Shown here: in pieces, positions 51,392 to 60,479 of the stretch
Numbering within the stretch: the first letter of the stretch is position 1
How the letters are laid out: each line of letters begins with the position of its first letter
DNA from: an uncultured Collinsella sp.
GTDB lineage: Bacteria > Actinomycetota > Coriobacteriia > Coriobacteriales > Coriobacteriaceae
Assembly: GCA_900757185.1 (NCBI GenBank)
Contig: CAAEMX010000008.1
Location: forward strand, 1 to 64,000
Reading direction: 5' to 3'
Length of the DNA stretch: 64,000 nt
The notes under the pieces: model-generated
Told to the model about the DNA's origin: nothing
The model's input: the letters and a program-made list of their open reading frames with translations, nothing else
Databases searched by the model: none
Position numbers and translations under genes: made by a program

Positions 51392-51598
51392 ATGTCGGTA
51401 TTCTCTAACGCTCAAAAGCTTCTGCTGCTTGCCATACTTACCGCTCTTATGGCTGGTGCCCTGATGTACGAAGTGTTGCATCCCACACTGTTTCCGCTGC
51501 TCAAGCAGGGCATTTTGCAGCTGCTCTACCACATTCCGGTCTTTACCCAGCCGGGCAACGTGATCTATCTGGAGTCGGCGACATCGCTGGCACTGTAG
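51392..51598 (+). CDS. Small membrane protein (68 residues)
   Basis: MSVFSNAQKLLLLAILTALM opens a single long hydrophobic helix; the rest is amphipathic (LFPLLKQGILQLLYHIPVF). AGAAAGGA lies 6 nt before ATG 51392, a very good ribosome site, so it is likely real despite its size. It lies 44 nt after the membrane protein and 42 nt before the ClpX-like gene, so these three probably form an operon. Function unknown; a membrane anchor or adaptor is possible. Confidence 0.7.
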   Translation: MSVFSNAQKLLLLAILTALMAGALMYEVLHPTLFPLLKQGILQLLYHIPVFTQPGNVIYLESATSLAL

Positions 51599-51640
51599 TG
51601 GTTTAAGGGCTCGGCCCACATCGAAGGAAAGAAAACCAAT

Positions 51641-53428
51641 ATGGAAAGGAAGGCGCCCATGACTCAGAAGCAGTATCGAAACATCGATCGCTACCAGGAC
51701 TTGCTCAATCGAATTGCGCCTACGCGTCTGGTGGAGCAGACGCGTCAGAGTGTTATTGGCCACGAAGGAAGCTTGGAGGCCTTTGTGACGGCGCTGAGCT
51801 TTGAGGTCAACCGCTGCGTGATGTTGGCACGCGGCGCCGACCTGCGCGACGTTCTTTCGCCCGCTGCCATTTTGGTGATGGGCTCCACTGGCACGGGAAA
51901 GACCCACACCATCAAGGCCGTGGCGGATGCCGCGGGGCTCAAGCTGTTTGTGTTCGATGTCTCCACCATGACGGGCGAGGGCTGGCGCGGTGCCAGCATG
52001 AGCAACTGCCTGTCGCAGGTCGCGGACTATCAGGCTGCCAATCCCGGCGATATCTGTTTGGTGCTCTTTGACGAGTTTGACAAGGCAGTTCGTGCCGAGC
52101 CCGATGGGGGCGAAGTTGCATCAAGCTTTAGTCCATCGCAGTCGTTCCTTAAGCTCTTGGAAGGCGGGGAGATGCCGTTTGAATGCGATACCTCCAAGAG
52201 TGCGGCCATTAAGACGCTCAACCTCGATCAGGTTGTTTGCATTTTGGGCGGCGCCTTTATGGGCTTGGATGCTCTGGTGCGCAAGCGCCTGAGTGACAAG
52301 TCTGGCACCACGGTCGGCTTCGGATCCTCGTATGCCGCCGTGTGCACCGCCGCAAAATCGGCAAACGAGCTGCGAGACAGTGCGACCATCGAGGATGTTG
52401 AGACTTGGGGTATTATGTCCGAGCTGTGCGGGCGCATTGGCTCGGTGATTAACTTTAACGCCTTGAGCGTGGACGATCTGGTCCAGATTGCGTATGAACA
52501 GTACCTGCCCAAGTACAACAACATGATGGGAAATGGCGCCAAGATGGAGCTGATGGCAGATGCTGCTCGCCTTGCGGCGAAGCGCGCGGTTAAGGAAGGT
52601 GCCGGCGCGCGCGGCATGCTCCGTCAACTGCGTCCCCTTATGATGTACGCCTGGAGGGACATGCGGGAAGATACCTATATTTCCCGTGCGACCTTGGTCG
52701 TGAGCGACGGGGAACTTGCGGTTGCGTACGAGCGCTCTCATGAGCCGCGGGGCTTTTTGCAGGAAGAGATGGGGGAGAATTCGCCCTTTCTGAACGGGAG
52801 AGAGATTGAAGCCCTGGCGTTGGTAAGCGACTGGATGGAGCATGAGGACGAGGACGAGCATAAGCCGTATCAGCCTGAGTTTGCTTGGCTGGCGGATTTG
52901 GTGGACGGTTCGGCGCTCGACAAGATCGTGCAGGGCGGCAAGGCATTCGATCTTGCTGGGGTGTTGTTGCGCGGCGTTCCGTTTGATGGGCCGGAGCGCA
53001 TTGCCGCCCACGAGCTGCTTAAGGCGTGCGCCTGCTACAACGACGTGCTCTATGCCGACAAGGAACAGTATCGCAACCTTGCTCAGGTGCTTACGCTCAC
53101 CAAATTGGTGTACAAAAAATCGCCCGATTGCTTGCTGAGCCCGCTCGATGTGGTTATGAACGGCACGACTACGGGCAACGGTTTTCAGGGTCTTGGCGAG
53201 TGGGTCGATGCCATGAGCAGGTCCGAAAAGCCTTCGTTGGAAAAGTGGCAGTACCTGGCGGCCGGGGAGGCCCTGCGGATTTACGACCACTTTAGCAAGC
53301 GTCCCGACCAGGTAAAGGAGCTTGCCGCCGATGTGTCCCTGATGCGTGTCGCCCTCGCGGTGATCGACGCTGAGGAGCGCGAGGCGTTGGAATGCGATCT
53401 TGAGAAGCTGCTCGCTTCGTGCGAGTAG
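51641..53428 (+). CDS. ClpX-like AAA+ unfoldase, accessory
   Basis: A 595-residue AAA+ protein whose residues 25-345 follow ClpX: QSVIGHEGSLEAF, Walker A GSTGTGKT at 81-88, the pore-side region DVSTMTGEGWRGASM, Walker B CLVLFDEFDK at 139-148, SFLKLLEGGEMPFE, Arg265 in LCGRIG (arginine finger box) and the sensor-2 GAR at 322-324. VGF at 225-227 in TTVGFGSSYAAV aligns with the IGF loop by which ClpX docks on ClpP. The N-terminal zinc domain of ClpX is absent, and an unfamiliar 250-residue C-terminal region is added. ATG 51659 is an alternative start. A ClpP-like protease is in the same island. Confidence 0.85.
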   Translation: MERKAPMTQKQYRNIDRYQDLLNRIAPTRLVEQTRQSVIGHEGSLEAFVTALSFEVNRCVMLARGADLRDVLSPAAILVMGSTGTGKTHTIKAVADAAGLKLFVFDVSTMTGEGWRGASMSNCLSQVADYQAANPGDICLVLFDEFDKAVRAEPDGGEVASSFSPSQSFLKLLEGGEMPFECDTSKSAAIKTLNLDQVVCILGGAFMGLDALVRKRLSDKSGTTVGFGSSYAAVCTAAKSANELRDSATIEDVETWGIMSELCGRIGSVINFNALSVDDLVQIAYEQYLPKYNNMMGNGAKMELMADAARLAAKRAVKEGAGARGMLRQLRPLMMYAWRDMREDTYISRATLVVSDGELAVAYERSHEPRGFLQEEMGENSPFLNGREIEALALVSDWMEHEDEDEHKPYQPEFAWLADLVDGSALDKIVQGGKAFDLAGVLLRGVPFDGPERIAAHELLKACACYNDVLYADKEQYRNLAQVLTLTKLVYKKSPDCLLSPLDVVMNGTTTGNGFQGLGEWVDAMSRSEKPSLEKWQYLAAGEALRIYDHFSKRPDQVKELAADVSLMRVALAVIDAEEREALECDLEKLLASCE

Positions 53429-53622
53429 TCGCCGACTGCTTCTCTTTCCTTTCTTTTCTCAAGCGGCATAGATGCCATCGCTCAGCCGCCCTGCGTGAGT
53501 TTTTGTCCGCACGGGATGGTATTCAACACATGTAACAAAACAAGTGAGGGAGCGGCGGGGGAGAGCGAGGCGGTTTACAGAAATGAACATCCGTTATATG
53601 CGTTAGAAAAATAAAATTGTTC

Positions 53623-53651
53623 TTGCAACATACAAGCGGAGCGCATATACT
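53623..53651 (+). promoter_or_regulatory. Strong sigma-70-type promoter
   Basis: TTGCAA (53623-53628) and TATACT (53646-53651) are separated by exactly 17 bp, in an AT-rich stretch following the ClpX-like gene. It should drive the small gene at 53730 and possibly the surface-protein gene. The rest of the 53429-53729 gap shows nothing recognisable. Confidence 0.7.
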
Positions 53652-53729
53652 GCAGTCATAGCGTATGAGATGGGGTCTCTAAAAGAGGCCAAGCACAGCA
53701 ATTTGAGTTTATGTAGACGGGACTTGAGC

Positions 53730-53960
53730 ATGAGCACCAGCAGTTTCTCCTTTAACAACGATAATAGTAGTTACATTAATCTCGAGACTATCCTTGGTTG
53801 CACTGTCGGTTCTCGCGCAGAGAACGGGCTTGTATTTCTAGATGAAGAGAAGCCATGCGGCGAAGAACTCGAGTATTTAGATGAGATTGAGCGCGAGCGG
53901 AACTATGAGTTTGGCTTTTGCGGAGATCAGTTTCATCACGATTCAATTCGCTCAATTTAA
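53730..53960 (+). CDS. Small hypothetical protein before the surface protein
   Basis: A 76-residue acidic, Ser/Asn-rich protein (MSTSSFSFNNDNSSYINLE, later CGEELEYLDEIERERNYEF). No family recognised. ATG 53730 is used; ATG 53670, also downstream of the promoter, would add 20 residues. Ribosome sites are weak for both. It lies 86 nt upstream of the CAP-domain gene. Confidence 0.5.
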   Translation: MSTSSFSFNNDNSSYINLETILGCTVGSRAENGLVFLDEEKPCGEELEYLDEIERERNYEFGFCGDQFHHDSIRSI

Positions 53961-54046
53961 TTACCCCGTTATCACCTCTTTTTAGCGGGGCAAGTTAGAT
54001 CGACTATCTGTGTCAAACAACGGCTCACCGTGGGAAGGAATCGGCA

Positions 54047-57000
54047 ATGAGCAAGAACATGAACAAGGACATGAACGGCAAGGCCTTGGGTAAGGCCAGG
54101 GCGGCTGGGCGCGTGGCGACGGTTGCTGCGGCGACGATTGCCATGACGGGCGGCTCGCTGCTGTCGCCTCTGACCGCGGCGGCGCAGGGTGCGGATGGCA
54201 TTGGCGCCGCGGGCGCAACGGCTGCGGTGATGTCGCCGCTGACGAGCGCTGCGGCCGCCGGTACTGGCGCGGGTGCCGTGTCTGCAGCGCAAAAGGTCGC
54301 CGACCTGCAGGCTGCAGTTGATGCGGCGCGCGCTAAAGCTGCTATCGCCAAGGCCGATCTGGAAGCGGCTGCCGCTCCCTACGATGCTGCCGCCGTCAAC
54401 CAGCAGCAGGCGCGGGGCGCCTATGACGCGGCCCGCGGTGCGAGCGATAGCGCGGCCTCCGCTGCTTCGGCCGAGCTGGAAAAGCAGCTGGGCGCTGCGC
54501 AGGACAAGGCCGATCAGGATGTCAAGGCGTTTGAGGACGCTCAGGCTGCGCTCGATGCTGCCAAGAAGGAGCTGGCGGACAAGGATGAAGCCCTGACTGC
54601 TGCCCAGAGGGCATCCCGTGATGCCCAGTCTGCGCTTGAGGCCGCACAGGCTGCTGCATCCGATGCTACGCCCGAGGCTGTAGCTGCCGCCCAGGCTGCC
54701 GCAGGGCAGGCTGCGAGTGACCTGGAACAGGCGAAGCAGCAGGTCGTTGATGCGCAGGCCAAGCTCTCGGATGCTCAAGACGCTGCCACTGCCGCCGCTG
54801 CCAAGCAGCAGGACGCGCAGGGCAAGCTTTCGGCAGCTCAGCAGGCAAAGGCCGCGGCAGATGCGGACGTGGATGCCGCGCAGACGAGCTATGACGCGGC
54901 CAAGGCCGATCTGGATCGAGCCGAGCAGGGCGCCGCGGGCCCGGAGTACGAGGCCGCCAAGGCAAAGGTGGCTGCTGCGTCCGAAGCGCTGACGGCCGCC
55001 AAGGCCGCGCAGTCGAAGTGCGAGAGCGAGCTTGCTGCCGCTGAGCAGGACGTTGCCGCCGCCGAGGGCGAGGTTCAGACTGCTCAGCAGGCAGTTGCCG
55101 ATCAGCAGCAGGCCGCTGCCGATGCCCAGTCAAAGCTGGATGCCGCCGCTGCTGCCAAGACCGCTGCCGACGCCGCTCTTGACCAGGCCAAGACCGATCA
55201 TGCCAGTGCGCTCACGGAGCTGGCCGATGCCCAGGCCAAGCTTTCGGCGGCCAAGGACGAGAAAGACGCTGCCGACAAGGCGCTCGATCAGGCGAAGGCC
55301 CAAAAGCAGCAGGCCGACCAGGCTGTGGCTCAGGCCCAGGCAAAGCTCGATGCCGCTCAGGCAACGGCGAATGCATCGGCGGAGAACTACCGCCAGGGTG
55401 CCATCGCATTCTTTAAGAGTGTGGGTGCCGACGATGCGGCGGATATCATCCTCAACTGCAAACTCGCTGGCTACAACAAGGTGGGCGAGGAAGTCGACGC
55501 GACGAGCCTGACCAATATGAAGCAGGCGGTTGTGTGGCTCAAAGCGTGCAACGAGTATCGCGCAAGCGTTGGCCTAGGCGAGCTCAAGGTGACATATGCC
55601 ATGATGGCGACCGCCATCGCCGACGCGAACTTCTCCGATACGAAGGTCGCGCACGCTCAGCAGTTTAACGTGGGCGAGAATGTGGCGTGGAACTACGGAA
55701 GCAATCCGTTTAAGCAGTGGGTCGATCAGGAGAAGGCCATCTTTGATGCTGCCGCCGCCTCGCTGGGCGCGTCGGGCCTTACGGGAAAGGCCGCTTACGA
55801 TTTCTATACAGCGCATAGCTCCCAGATTGATAACTACGCCGCACTGCACGGTGGACCAAACCCTTCGGTCGGACATTACATCAACGTGATCAACCCCGAT
55901 TACACCGTGACGGGCATGGGCGTTTGCACGCGAGGGACGCTGTACGGGAGTACACAGGCGCAAACATTTGTATATTCTGGTCAATGGTATAAGCCGTATA
56001 ACCTCAATCCGATGACGGTTGCAGAGTATGAGGCTGCGTTGAATGCGTGGTGTGACTCGTTGGCAAATCCCGAGCAGGGCGTGGATGCGGCACGCAAGGA
56101 GCTTGCTGTGGCGCAGGGCGTTGCCGACGATGCCGGCAGCAAGGTGAGTGCAGCATCGCAGGCCGTTGCAGCAAAGCAAACCCAGGTTGAGCGCGCTGCC
56201 GCTAACGTTGATGTCGCGGCAACCAAGGCCTCGGAGGCCCAGGCTGCCGTGGCGCAAAAGCAGGCTGCAGCTGACGCCGCCGCGCGTGCCGTCAGCGATG
56301 CCCGCGCCGATTTGAGCGCTGCCAACGCCGCTGTTGCGGCAGCGCAGGACGCCGTGGCCGCCAAGTCTGGCGAGCTCGACATTGCCAAGGGCAAGGTGGC
56401 TGCTGCCAAGCGCGCACTGGACGCCGCTCGTGCCGGTGTTGGCGACAAACGGGATGCACTTGCCGCGGCCCAGGATGAGCTAGCGGCGTACTCAGCCGAT
56501 ATCGCCGCTGCTCAGCGTGCGTTTGATGCGGCGTCGTCTGCACTCGAAAGCGCGCGTGCCAATCAGCGCGAGGCGGAGGCCGAACTTCTTGCCACCCAAG
56601 GCGATGCCGATCAGGCAGGCATCGATGCTGCTGCCACTCAGGTGGAGCTCGATATGGCGCAGCGGGCTGCAAGCGATGCCGACGCCGTCGTGGCAACGGC
56701 TCAGGCAAAATCTGATGCAGCTGCCGCCCGCGCCTCTCAGCTTAAGAATGCCGCCGCAGCACTTGCCAAGGCCACTGGGGACAAAGCGACTGCCGATGCC
56801 GCGCTCGATGCAGCGGCGATGGCCGTGAGCGATGCCGAGTATGACGTGGTGGAGGCTGACGATGCCGTGGTGGATGCGACTGTCGCGCGCGACGCCTCTG
56901 CCGCCGCGGTTGCCCGCCTGCGCAGAATCAATATTGCCGAAGCCATTGTCAACGGCAGCACTGACGATGCGGACGAGGTACTTAACGCCAAGATCGCTGC

Positions 57001-57397
57001 GGCCCACGATGCCGCCGAGCGTGCCGCGACCGCCAAGGCCGAACTCGATGACGCCGTGGCTGCGACGGATGCCGTGGCGCCGGCATACTTGGAGGCGCTC
57101 GCCAACTACACCGCCGCCAAGGTCGAGCTCGACCAGGCTATTGCCGAGCTTAACGCCGAGATCGCTCGCCAAGAGGCCGCCGACCGCGGAAACGGCGAGC
57201 AGACCCAGCCCGTCACGCAAGTGACGTACCAGGCCAAGCATGCGGAGGCAAAGACCGAGGCCACGACTTGGCAGACGGCGATGCCCGCCACGGGCGATGC
57301 GTCCGAGCTGCTGGGTGAGACCTTCGTGATCGGCGGCACGGTCCTGGTGGCCGCCGGCGTATTCCTGTCCGATAAGCGCCGCCAGCTGATCCGTTAG
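54047..57397 (+). CDS. Sortase-anchored coiled-coil surface protein with CAP domain
   Basis: A 1,116-residue exported protein. Residues 1-47 are a signal peptide with a basic start and AVATVAAATIAMTGGSLL-like core (actual RVATVAAATIAMTGGSLLS). Residues 80-440 and 680-1050 are Ala-rich heptad coiled coils. Between them, 455-665, is a CAP/SCP domain: NEYRASVGLGELKV, HAQQFNVGENVAWN, VGHYINVINPDYTVTGMGV. The end has the sortase motif MPATG at 1079-1083, a membrane helix and KRRQLIR. It is expected to be covalently attached to the wall. Roles in adhesion or interaction are inferred. GGAAGGAA precedes the ATG. Confidence 0.9.
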   Translation: MSKNMNKDMNGKALGKARAAGRVATVAAATIAMTGGSLLSPLTAAAQGADGIGAAGATAAVMSPLTSAAAAGTGAGAVSAAQKVADLQAAVDAARAKAAIAKADLEAAAAPYDAAAVNQQQARGAYDAARGASDSAASAASAELEKQLGAAQDKADQDVKAFEDAQAALDAAKKELADKDEALTAAQRASRDAQSALEAAQAAASDATPEAVAAAQAAAGQAASDLEQAKQQVVDAQAKLSDAQDAATAAAAKQQDAQGKLSAAQQAKAAADADVDAAQTSYDAAKADLDRAEQGAAGPEYEAAKAKVAAASEALTAAKAAQSKCESELAAAEQDVAAAEGEVQTAQQAVADQQQAAADAQSKLDAAAAAKTAADAALDQAKTDHASALTELADAQAKLSAAKDEKDAADKALDQAKAQKQQADQAVAQAQAKLDAAQATANASAENYRQGAIAFFKSVGADDAADIILNCKLAGYNKVGEEVDATSLTNMKQAVVWLKACNEYRASVGLGELKVTYAMMATAIADANFSDTKVAHAQQFNVGENVAWNYGSNPFKQWVDQEKAIFDAAAASLGASGLTGKAAYDFYTAHSSQIDNYAALHGGPNPSVGHYINVINPDYTVTGMGVCTRGTLYGSTQAQTFVYSGQWYKPYNLNPMTVAEYEAALNAWCDSLANPEQGVDAARKELAVAQGVADDAGSKVSAASQAVAAKQTQVERAAANVDVAATKASEAQAAVAQKQAAADAAARAVSDARADLSAANAAVAAAQDAVAAKSGELDIAKGKVAAAKRALDAARAGVGDKRDALAAAQDELAAYSADIAAAQRAFDAASSALESARANQREAEAELLATQGDADQAGIDAAATQVELDMAQRAASDADAVVATAQAKSDAAAARASQLKNAAAALAKATGDKATADAALDAAAMAVSDAEYDVVEADDAVVDATVARDASAAAVARLRRINIAEAIVNGSTDDADEVLNAKIAAAHDAAERAATAKAELDDAVAATDAVAPAYLEALANYTAAKVELDQAIAELNAEIARQEAADRGNGEQTQPVTQVTYQAKHAEAKTEATTWQTAMPATGDASELLGETFVIGGTVLVAAGVFLSDKRRQLIR

Positions 57398-57503
57398 GGA
57401 CAGAAGGGACTGCGGGCCATTTTCGGCGCGTACCGTGGGGGGGTGATGAGGCTCCATGCGGCGCGCGCTGCCTTGTTCTTTAAGAGCGATTAAGGAGGGA
57501 CAT

Positions 57504-57860
57504 ATGCAAATTAGGGGAGAGGCCGCGATCGTCTGTGGATTCATGGCGGGCCTGGCAACGGGGCTGCTGTTCGATGGATGTTTCGACAGCTATATCAATC
57601 GGTTCTGCGATTCTGGTTTTTCGAGAGGCAAGCCTTGGAAAACAGCGTCGGCTCATCGAGAAGCGACCGCGCCCATCGAGCCCCGCAGTGTGGATACCTC
57701 AAAAATCAAGGTAATCGTCACTAAGAACGGCAAGATTTATCACCGCTCTGCTGGATGCAAGAACCTTCCTCAAAACGCCATCAGAACAAGCGTGCCTTTG
57801 GCGACCGCGCTCAAGCGAGGAAAGATCCCCTGTTCAGCATGTTGCCCGTCGGCGGTTTAG
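57504..57860 (+). CDS. Exported or anchored protein with Cys/His zinc-type motif
   Basis: A 118-residue protein. The N-terminus has a hydrophobic segment (AAIVCGFMAGLATGLLF), a signal anchor or signal peptide. The C-terminus reads GKIYHRSAGCKNLP...ATALKRGKIPCSACCPS, matching the YHxxxC...GxxPCxxC pattern found in Ada-type zinc domains and in many exported nuclease-associated tails. AAGGAGGG precedes ATG 57504. Function unknown; zinc binding is inferred. Confidence 0.7.
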   Translation: MQIRGEAAIVCGFMAGLATGLLFDGCFDSYINRFCDSGFSRGKPWKTASAHREATAPIEPRSVDTSKIKVIVTKNGKIYHRSAGCKNLPQNAIRTSVPLATALKRGKIPCSACCPSAV

Positions 57861-58013
57861 GAGATTCTTCAGGGCTGCTCTGCAAGGATATGGGTCCCTG
57901 CGGACGCGTGGGTTTAAAAACGTGTCCGCACGACATGTGACGCTTAACCTGCCGTCATGCTCCGTCGCGGCGGCATGCATCTGAACAGCGACCCTCTAAG
58001 GAGTTCGATATCG

Positions 58014-58253
58014 ATGAGTGACAACACCAAACATCTCGCAAAGAAGTGCGTCAAGGACGCGGGGCCGTGTCTCGCGCTGTGCGCAGCCGGCGCAGCGATC
58101 GCGCTGCTGGCTGTTCTGGGGCCATTCGACGTGCTCCGAAGTGCCAGTTCCCTGCACGTCATCATCGCCCTTGCCGGTGCCATGATGACCGGCGGCGTGC
58201 TCGATCTGATCTTTTGGGTGTTTGACCCGTTTGGATGGAAGAACGAGGGGTAA
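58014..58253 (+). CDS. Small two-helix membrane protein
   Basis: A 79-residue protein with two hydrophobic segments (LCAAGAAIALLAVLGPF and SSLHVIIALAGAMMTGGVL) and a short C-terminal tail. AAGGAG lies 11 nt before ATG 58014. No family recognised. Confidence 0.65.
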   Translation: MSDNTKHLAKKCVKDAGPCLALCAAGAAIALLAVLGPFDVLRSASSLHVIIALAGAMMTGGVLDLIFWVFDPFGWKNEG

Positions 58254-58338
58254 GCCCTAAGGGATGCAGATGCCGGGGCAGACCCGCAATTTCTGCTATC
58301 GATTTGTCCAGAGTCGCACAGCGCGGAGGTGTTGTTTG

Positions 58339-59094
58339 ATGTCCATTTTCGTTACCGGAGACGTTCACGGTGTTGCCGAGTACGGGGCGAGCCGCTTCTC
58401 GTCGCGCGTTTGGCCATTGGGTCGTACGCTGACGCGCGATGACGTGGTGATCGTTGCCGGTGACTTTGGCTTTATATGGAGTGGCTCAAACACCGACAAA
58501 TACTGGCTCGACTGGTTTGAGTCCAAGCCCTGGACCACGTGTTTTGTCGACGGTAATCACGAGAATCACCATTTGCTGGCGGGGCTGCCGATCCGAGAGT
58601 GGAACGGGGGCCTCGTTCACGAGGCTCGCCCACATGTGCTGCACCTGATGCGCGGCGAGGTGTTCGACATCGCGGGGAACACGGTGCTCGCCATGGGTGG
58701 AGCCGCGAGCCATGACAAACAGTGGCGCCGGGAGGGAAAGACGTGGTGGCCCGAGGAAATGCCGAGTGAGAGCGAGGTGGAATACTGTCGCGCCTCGCTC
58801 GATCGTGTGGGCTGGAAGGTCGACTATGTTGTGACTCACGAGGCGCCGGTCGATTTGGCAGACGAGCTGTGCATGGAGTGCAATCGCGAGTTCTACGACG
58901 ATTCGCTGCAGGCCTTTTTGGGCGAGCTCGATGGGCGACTCGACTACCGCACCTGGTTCTTTGGCCATTACCATGACGATGAATGGCGCGATGAAAAGCA
59001 TCGCCTTATCTACCAAGATATCGTGCGGATCGAAGCGCGATGTGCCGACGGATTCGGCGAGACGACGAGCAACTATTCCGAGCAAGAGCGTTAG
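58339..59094 (+). CDS. Calcineurin-like metallophosphoesterase 1
   Basis: A 251-residue phosphoesterase. All five metal motifs are present: FVTGDVHGV, IVAGDFGFIW, FVDGNHENH, VVTHEAP and FFGHYHDD. Substrate unknown. It is a paralogue of the gene at 59739. GGAGGT is upstream of ATG 58339. The next gene starts 9 nt after its stop, so the three phosphoesterases form one operon. Confidence 0.88.
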   Translation: MSIFVTGDVHGVAEYGASRFSSRVWPLGRTLTRDDVVIVAGDFGFIWSGSNTDKYWLDWFESKPWTTCFVDGNHENHHLLAGLPIREWNGGLVHEARPHVLHLMRGEVFDIAGNTVLAMGGAASHDKQWRREGKTWWPEEMPSESEVEYCRASLDRVGWKVDYVVTHEAPVDLADELCMECNREFYDDSLQAFLGELDGRLDYRTWFFGHYHDDEWRDEKHRLIYQDIVRIEARCADGFGETTSNYSEQER

Positions 59095-59103
59095 GAGGTC
59101 CCC

Positions 59104-59742
59104 GTGATCTGGTTTACCAGCGATACTCACTTTGGACACGAGAACATGCTACGGCTTAGCGATAGGCCTTGGTCGACTGTTGCGCAGATGAACGACGCCA
59201 TGGTCGCCAACATTAACAGCAAGGTTGCTGTGGACGACGAGCTCTACATTTTGGGTGACTTTAGCTTTAAGATGACGGTCAAAGAGGCCTACGAACTGCG
59301 CAAAAGCATCGTATGCAAGCGCGTCCACCTGCTGCCCGGCAACCACGACAAAGACTGGACGCAGCCTGCGGTGGCGGATGCCTTTATCGTCGAGCCGTCC
59401 ATTTGCGTGCTCAAGATCGACCGCCAAAAAATCGTGCTGAGCCACTATCCCATGGCTGACTGGCAGGGCATGTCGCACGGCAGCTGGCATTTGCACGGGC
59501 ATATCCACAGTTGCGGCGGCGCGTACAACAATTTCAACTGCAGGCAGGGACTGCTGCGCTATGACGTGGGTGTCGACGCCAACGGCTACGCCCCGGTGAG
59601 CCTGGGGGAGCTCAAGACGTGGTTTGCGCAGGTCGACGAGCCGACGTGTTGCGTTAAATGGCCGTGGTGGGTCAACGCCACGGGCGACGAGCAGGTCGAG
59701 CGCGATCTCGAAGCCTATAAGAGGGAAGTGATGATCCGATGA
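59104..59742 (+). CDS. Calcineurin-like metallophosphoesterase 2
   Basis: A 212-residue phosphoesterase of a different subfamily from its neighbours: TSDTHFGHENML, YILGDFSFKM, LLPGNHDKDW, VLSHYPMADW and HLHGHIHS. These resemble phage- and island-encoded metallophosphatases. The start is GTG 59104, supported by AGGAGGT at 59094-59100. Its stop overlaps the next ATG by 4 nt. Confidence 0.87.
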   Translation: MIWFTSDTHFGHENMLRLSDRPWSTVAQMNDAMVANINSKVAVDDELYILGDFSFKMTVKEAYELRKSIVCKRVHLLPGNHDKDWTQPAVADAFIVEPSICVLKIDRQKIVLSHYPMADWQGMSHGSWHLHGHIHSCGGAYNNFNCRQGLLRYDVGVDANGYAPVSLGELKTWFAQVDEPTCCVKWPWWVNATGDEQVERDLEAYKREVMIR

Positions 59743-60464
59743 CGGTCTATGTGACGGGTGATGTCCACGGTGGTCTCGACATGCAAAAGCTGCGCGACTG
59801 GGATCTTGGGGATAGCCTGACGAGCGACGACTATCTGATTGTCGCGGGCGACTTTGGCTTTCCGTGGGATTTCTCTGCCGAGGAATGCGCCGACATCGCC
59901 TGGCTGGAATCGCGTCCCTATACCGTGCTGTTCGTCGACGGCAATCACGAGCGTTTCGATTACTGGGCGGAGCGCCCCCTGGAGTTGTGGCACGGTGGAC
60001 TGACGCAACGCCTGTCGGACACCTCGCCTATACGGCGCCTGACGCGCGGCGAGGTTTTTGAGCTCGGTGGGTCAACGATCTTTACCATGGGCGGCGCCAC
60101 GAGTGTGGACAAGGAATACCGCATCCCGTATTCCAGCTGGTGGCCGCAGGAGCTGCCGGGCGAGCGCAACTTTGAGGAGGCGCGGGCAAAGCTCGATAGC
60201 GTGGGCTGGAAGGTCGACTACGTGATCACCCATACCTGCTCCACGCGCATGCTCTCGCCCACGCTCTATCCGGCACCTGGCTGGAATTATCCAGCTGTCG
60301 ATCGGCTTACGGCATTTTTCGACGAGCTGGAAGATCGCTTGGACTACAAGCGCTGGTACTACGGGCATTTTCATCGGGATGCCAACCCGGCCGAGCGCCA
60401 CGCCGTGCTCTACGACTGCATCGTTCGCTTGGGCGACGAACTCCAGTCCTGGGATGTTGCGTAG
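59739..60464 (+). CDS. Calcineurin-like metallophosphoesterase 3
   Basis: A 241-residue paralogue of the first gene: YVTGDVHGGLD, IVAGDFGFPWDF, FVDGNHERFD, MGGATSVDKEYR, VITHTCS and YYGHFHRD. ATGA overlap with the previous gene shows translational coupling. The two paralogues surrounding a different family member suggest duplication, followed or preceded by insertion of the middle gene. Confidence 0.88.
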   Translation: MTVYVTGDVHGGLDMQKLRDWDLGDSLTSDDYLIVAGDFGFPWDFSAEECADIAWLESRPYTVLFVDGNHERFDYWAERPLELWHGGLTQRLSDTSPIRRLTRGEVFELGGSTIFTMGGATSVDKEYRIPYSSWWPQELPGERNFEEARAKLDSVGWKVDYVITHTCSTRMLSPTLYPAPGWNYPAVDRLTAFFDELEDRLDYKRWYYGHFHRDANPAERHAVLYDCIVRLGDELQSWDVA

Positions 60465-60479
60465 AGGCGGGGTGGCTGG

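Noticed and set aside
52121..53290. A 389-codon minus-strand frame
   Set aside because: Antisense to the ClpX-like gene.
33358..53428. Integrative conjugative element
   Set aside because: Only a VirD4-like ATPase is present, without membrane helices; I found no relaxase, VirB4, integrase or clear attachment sites.
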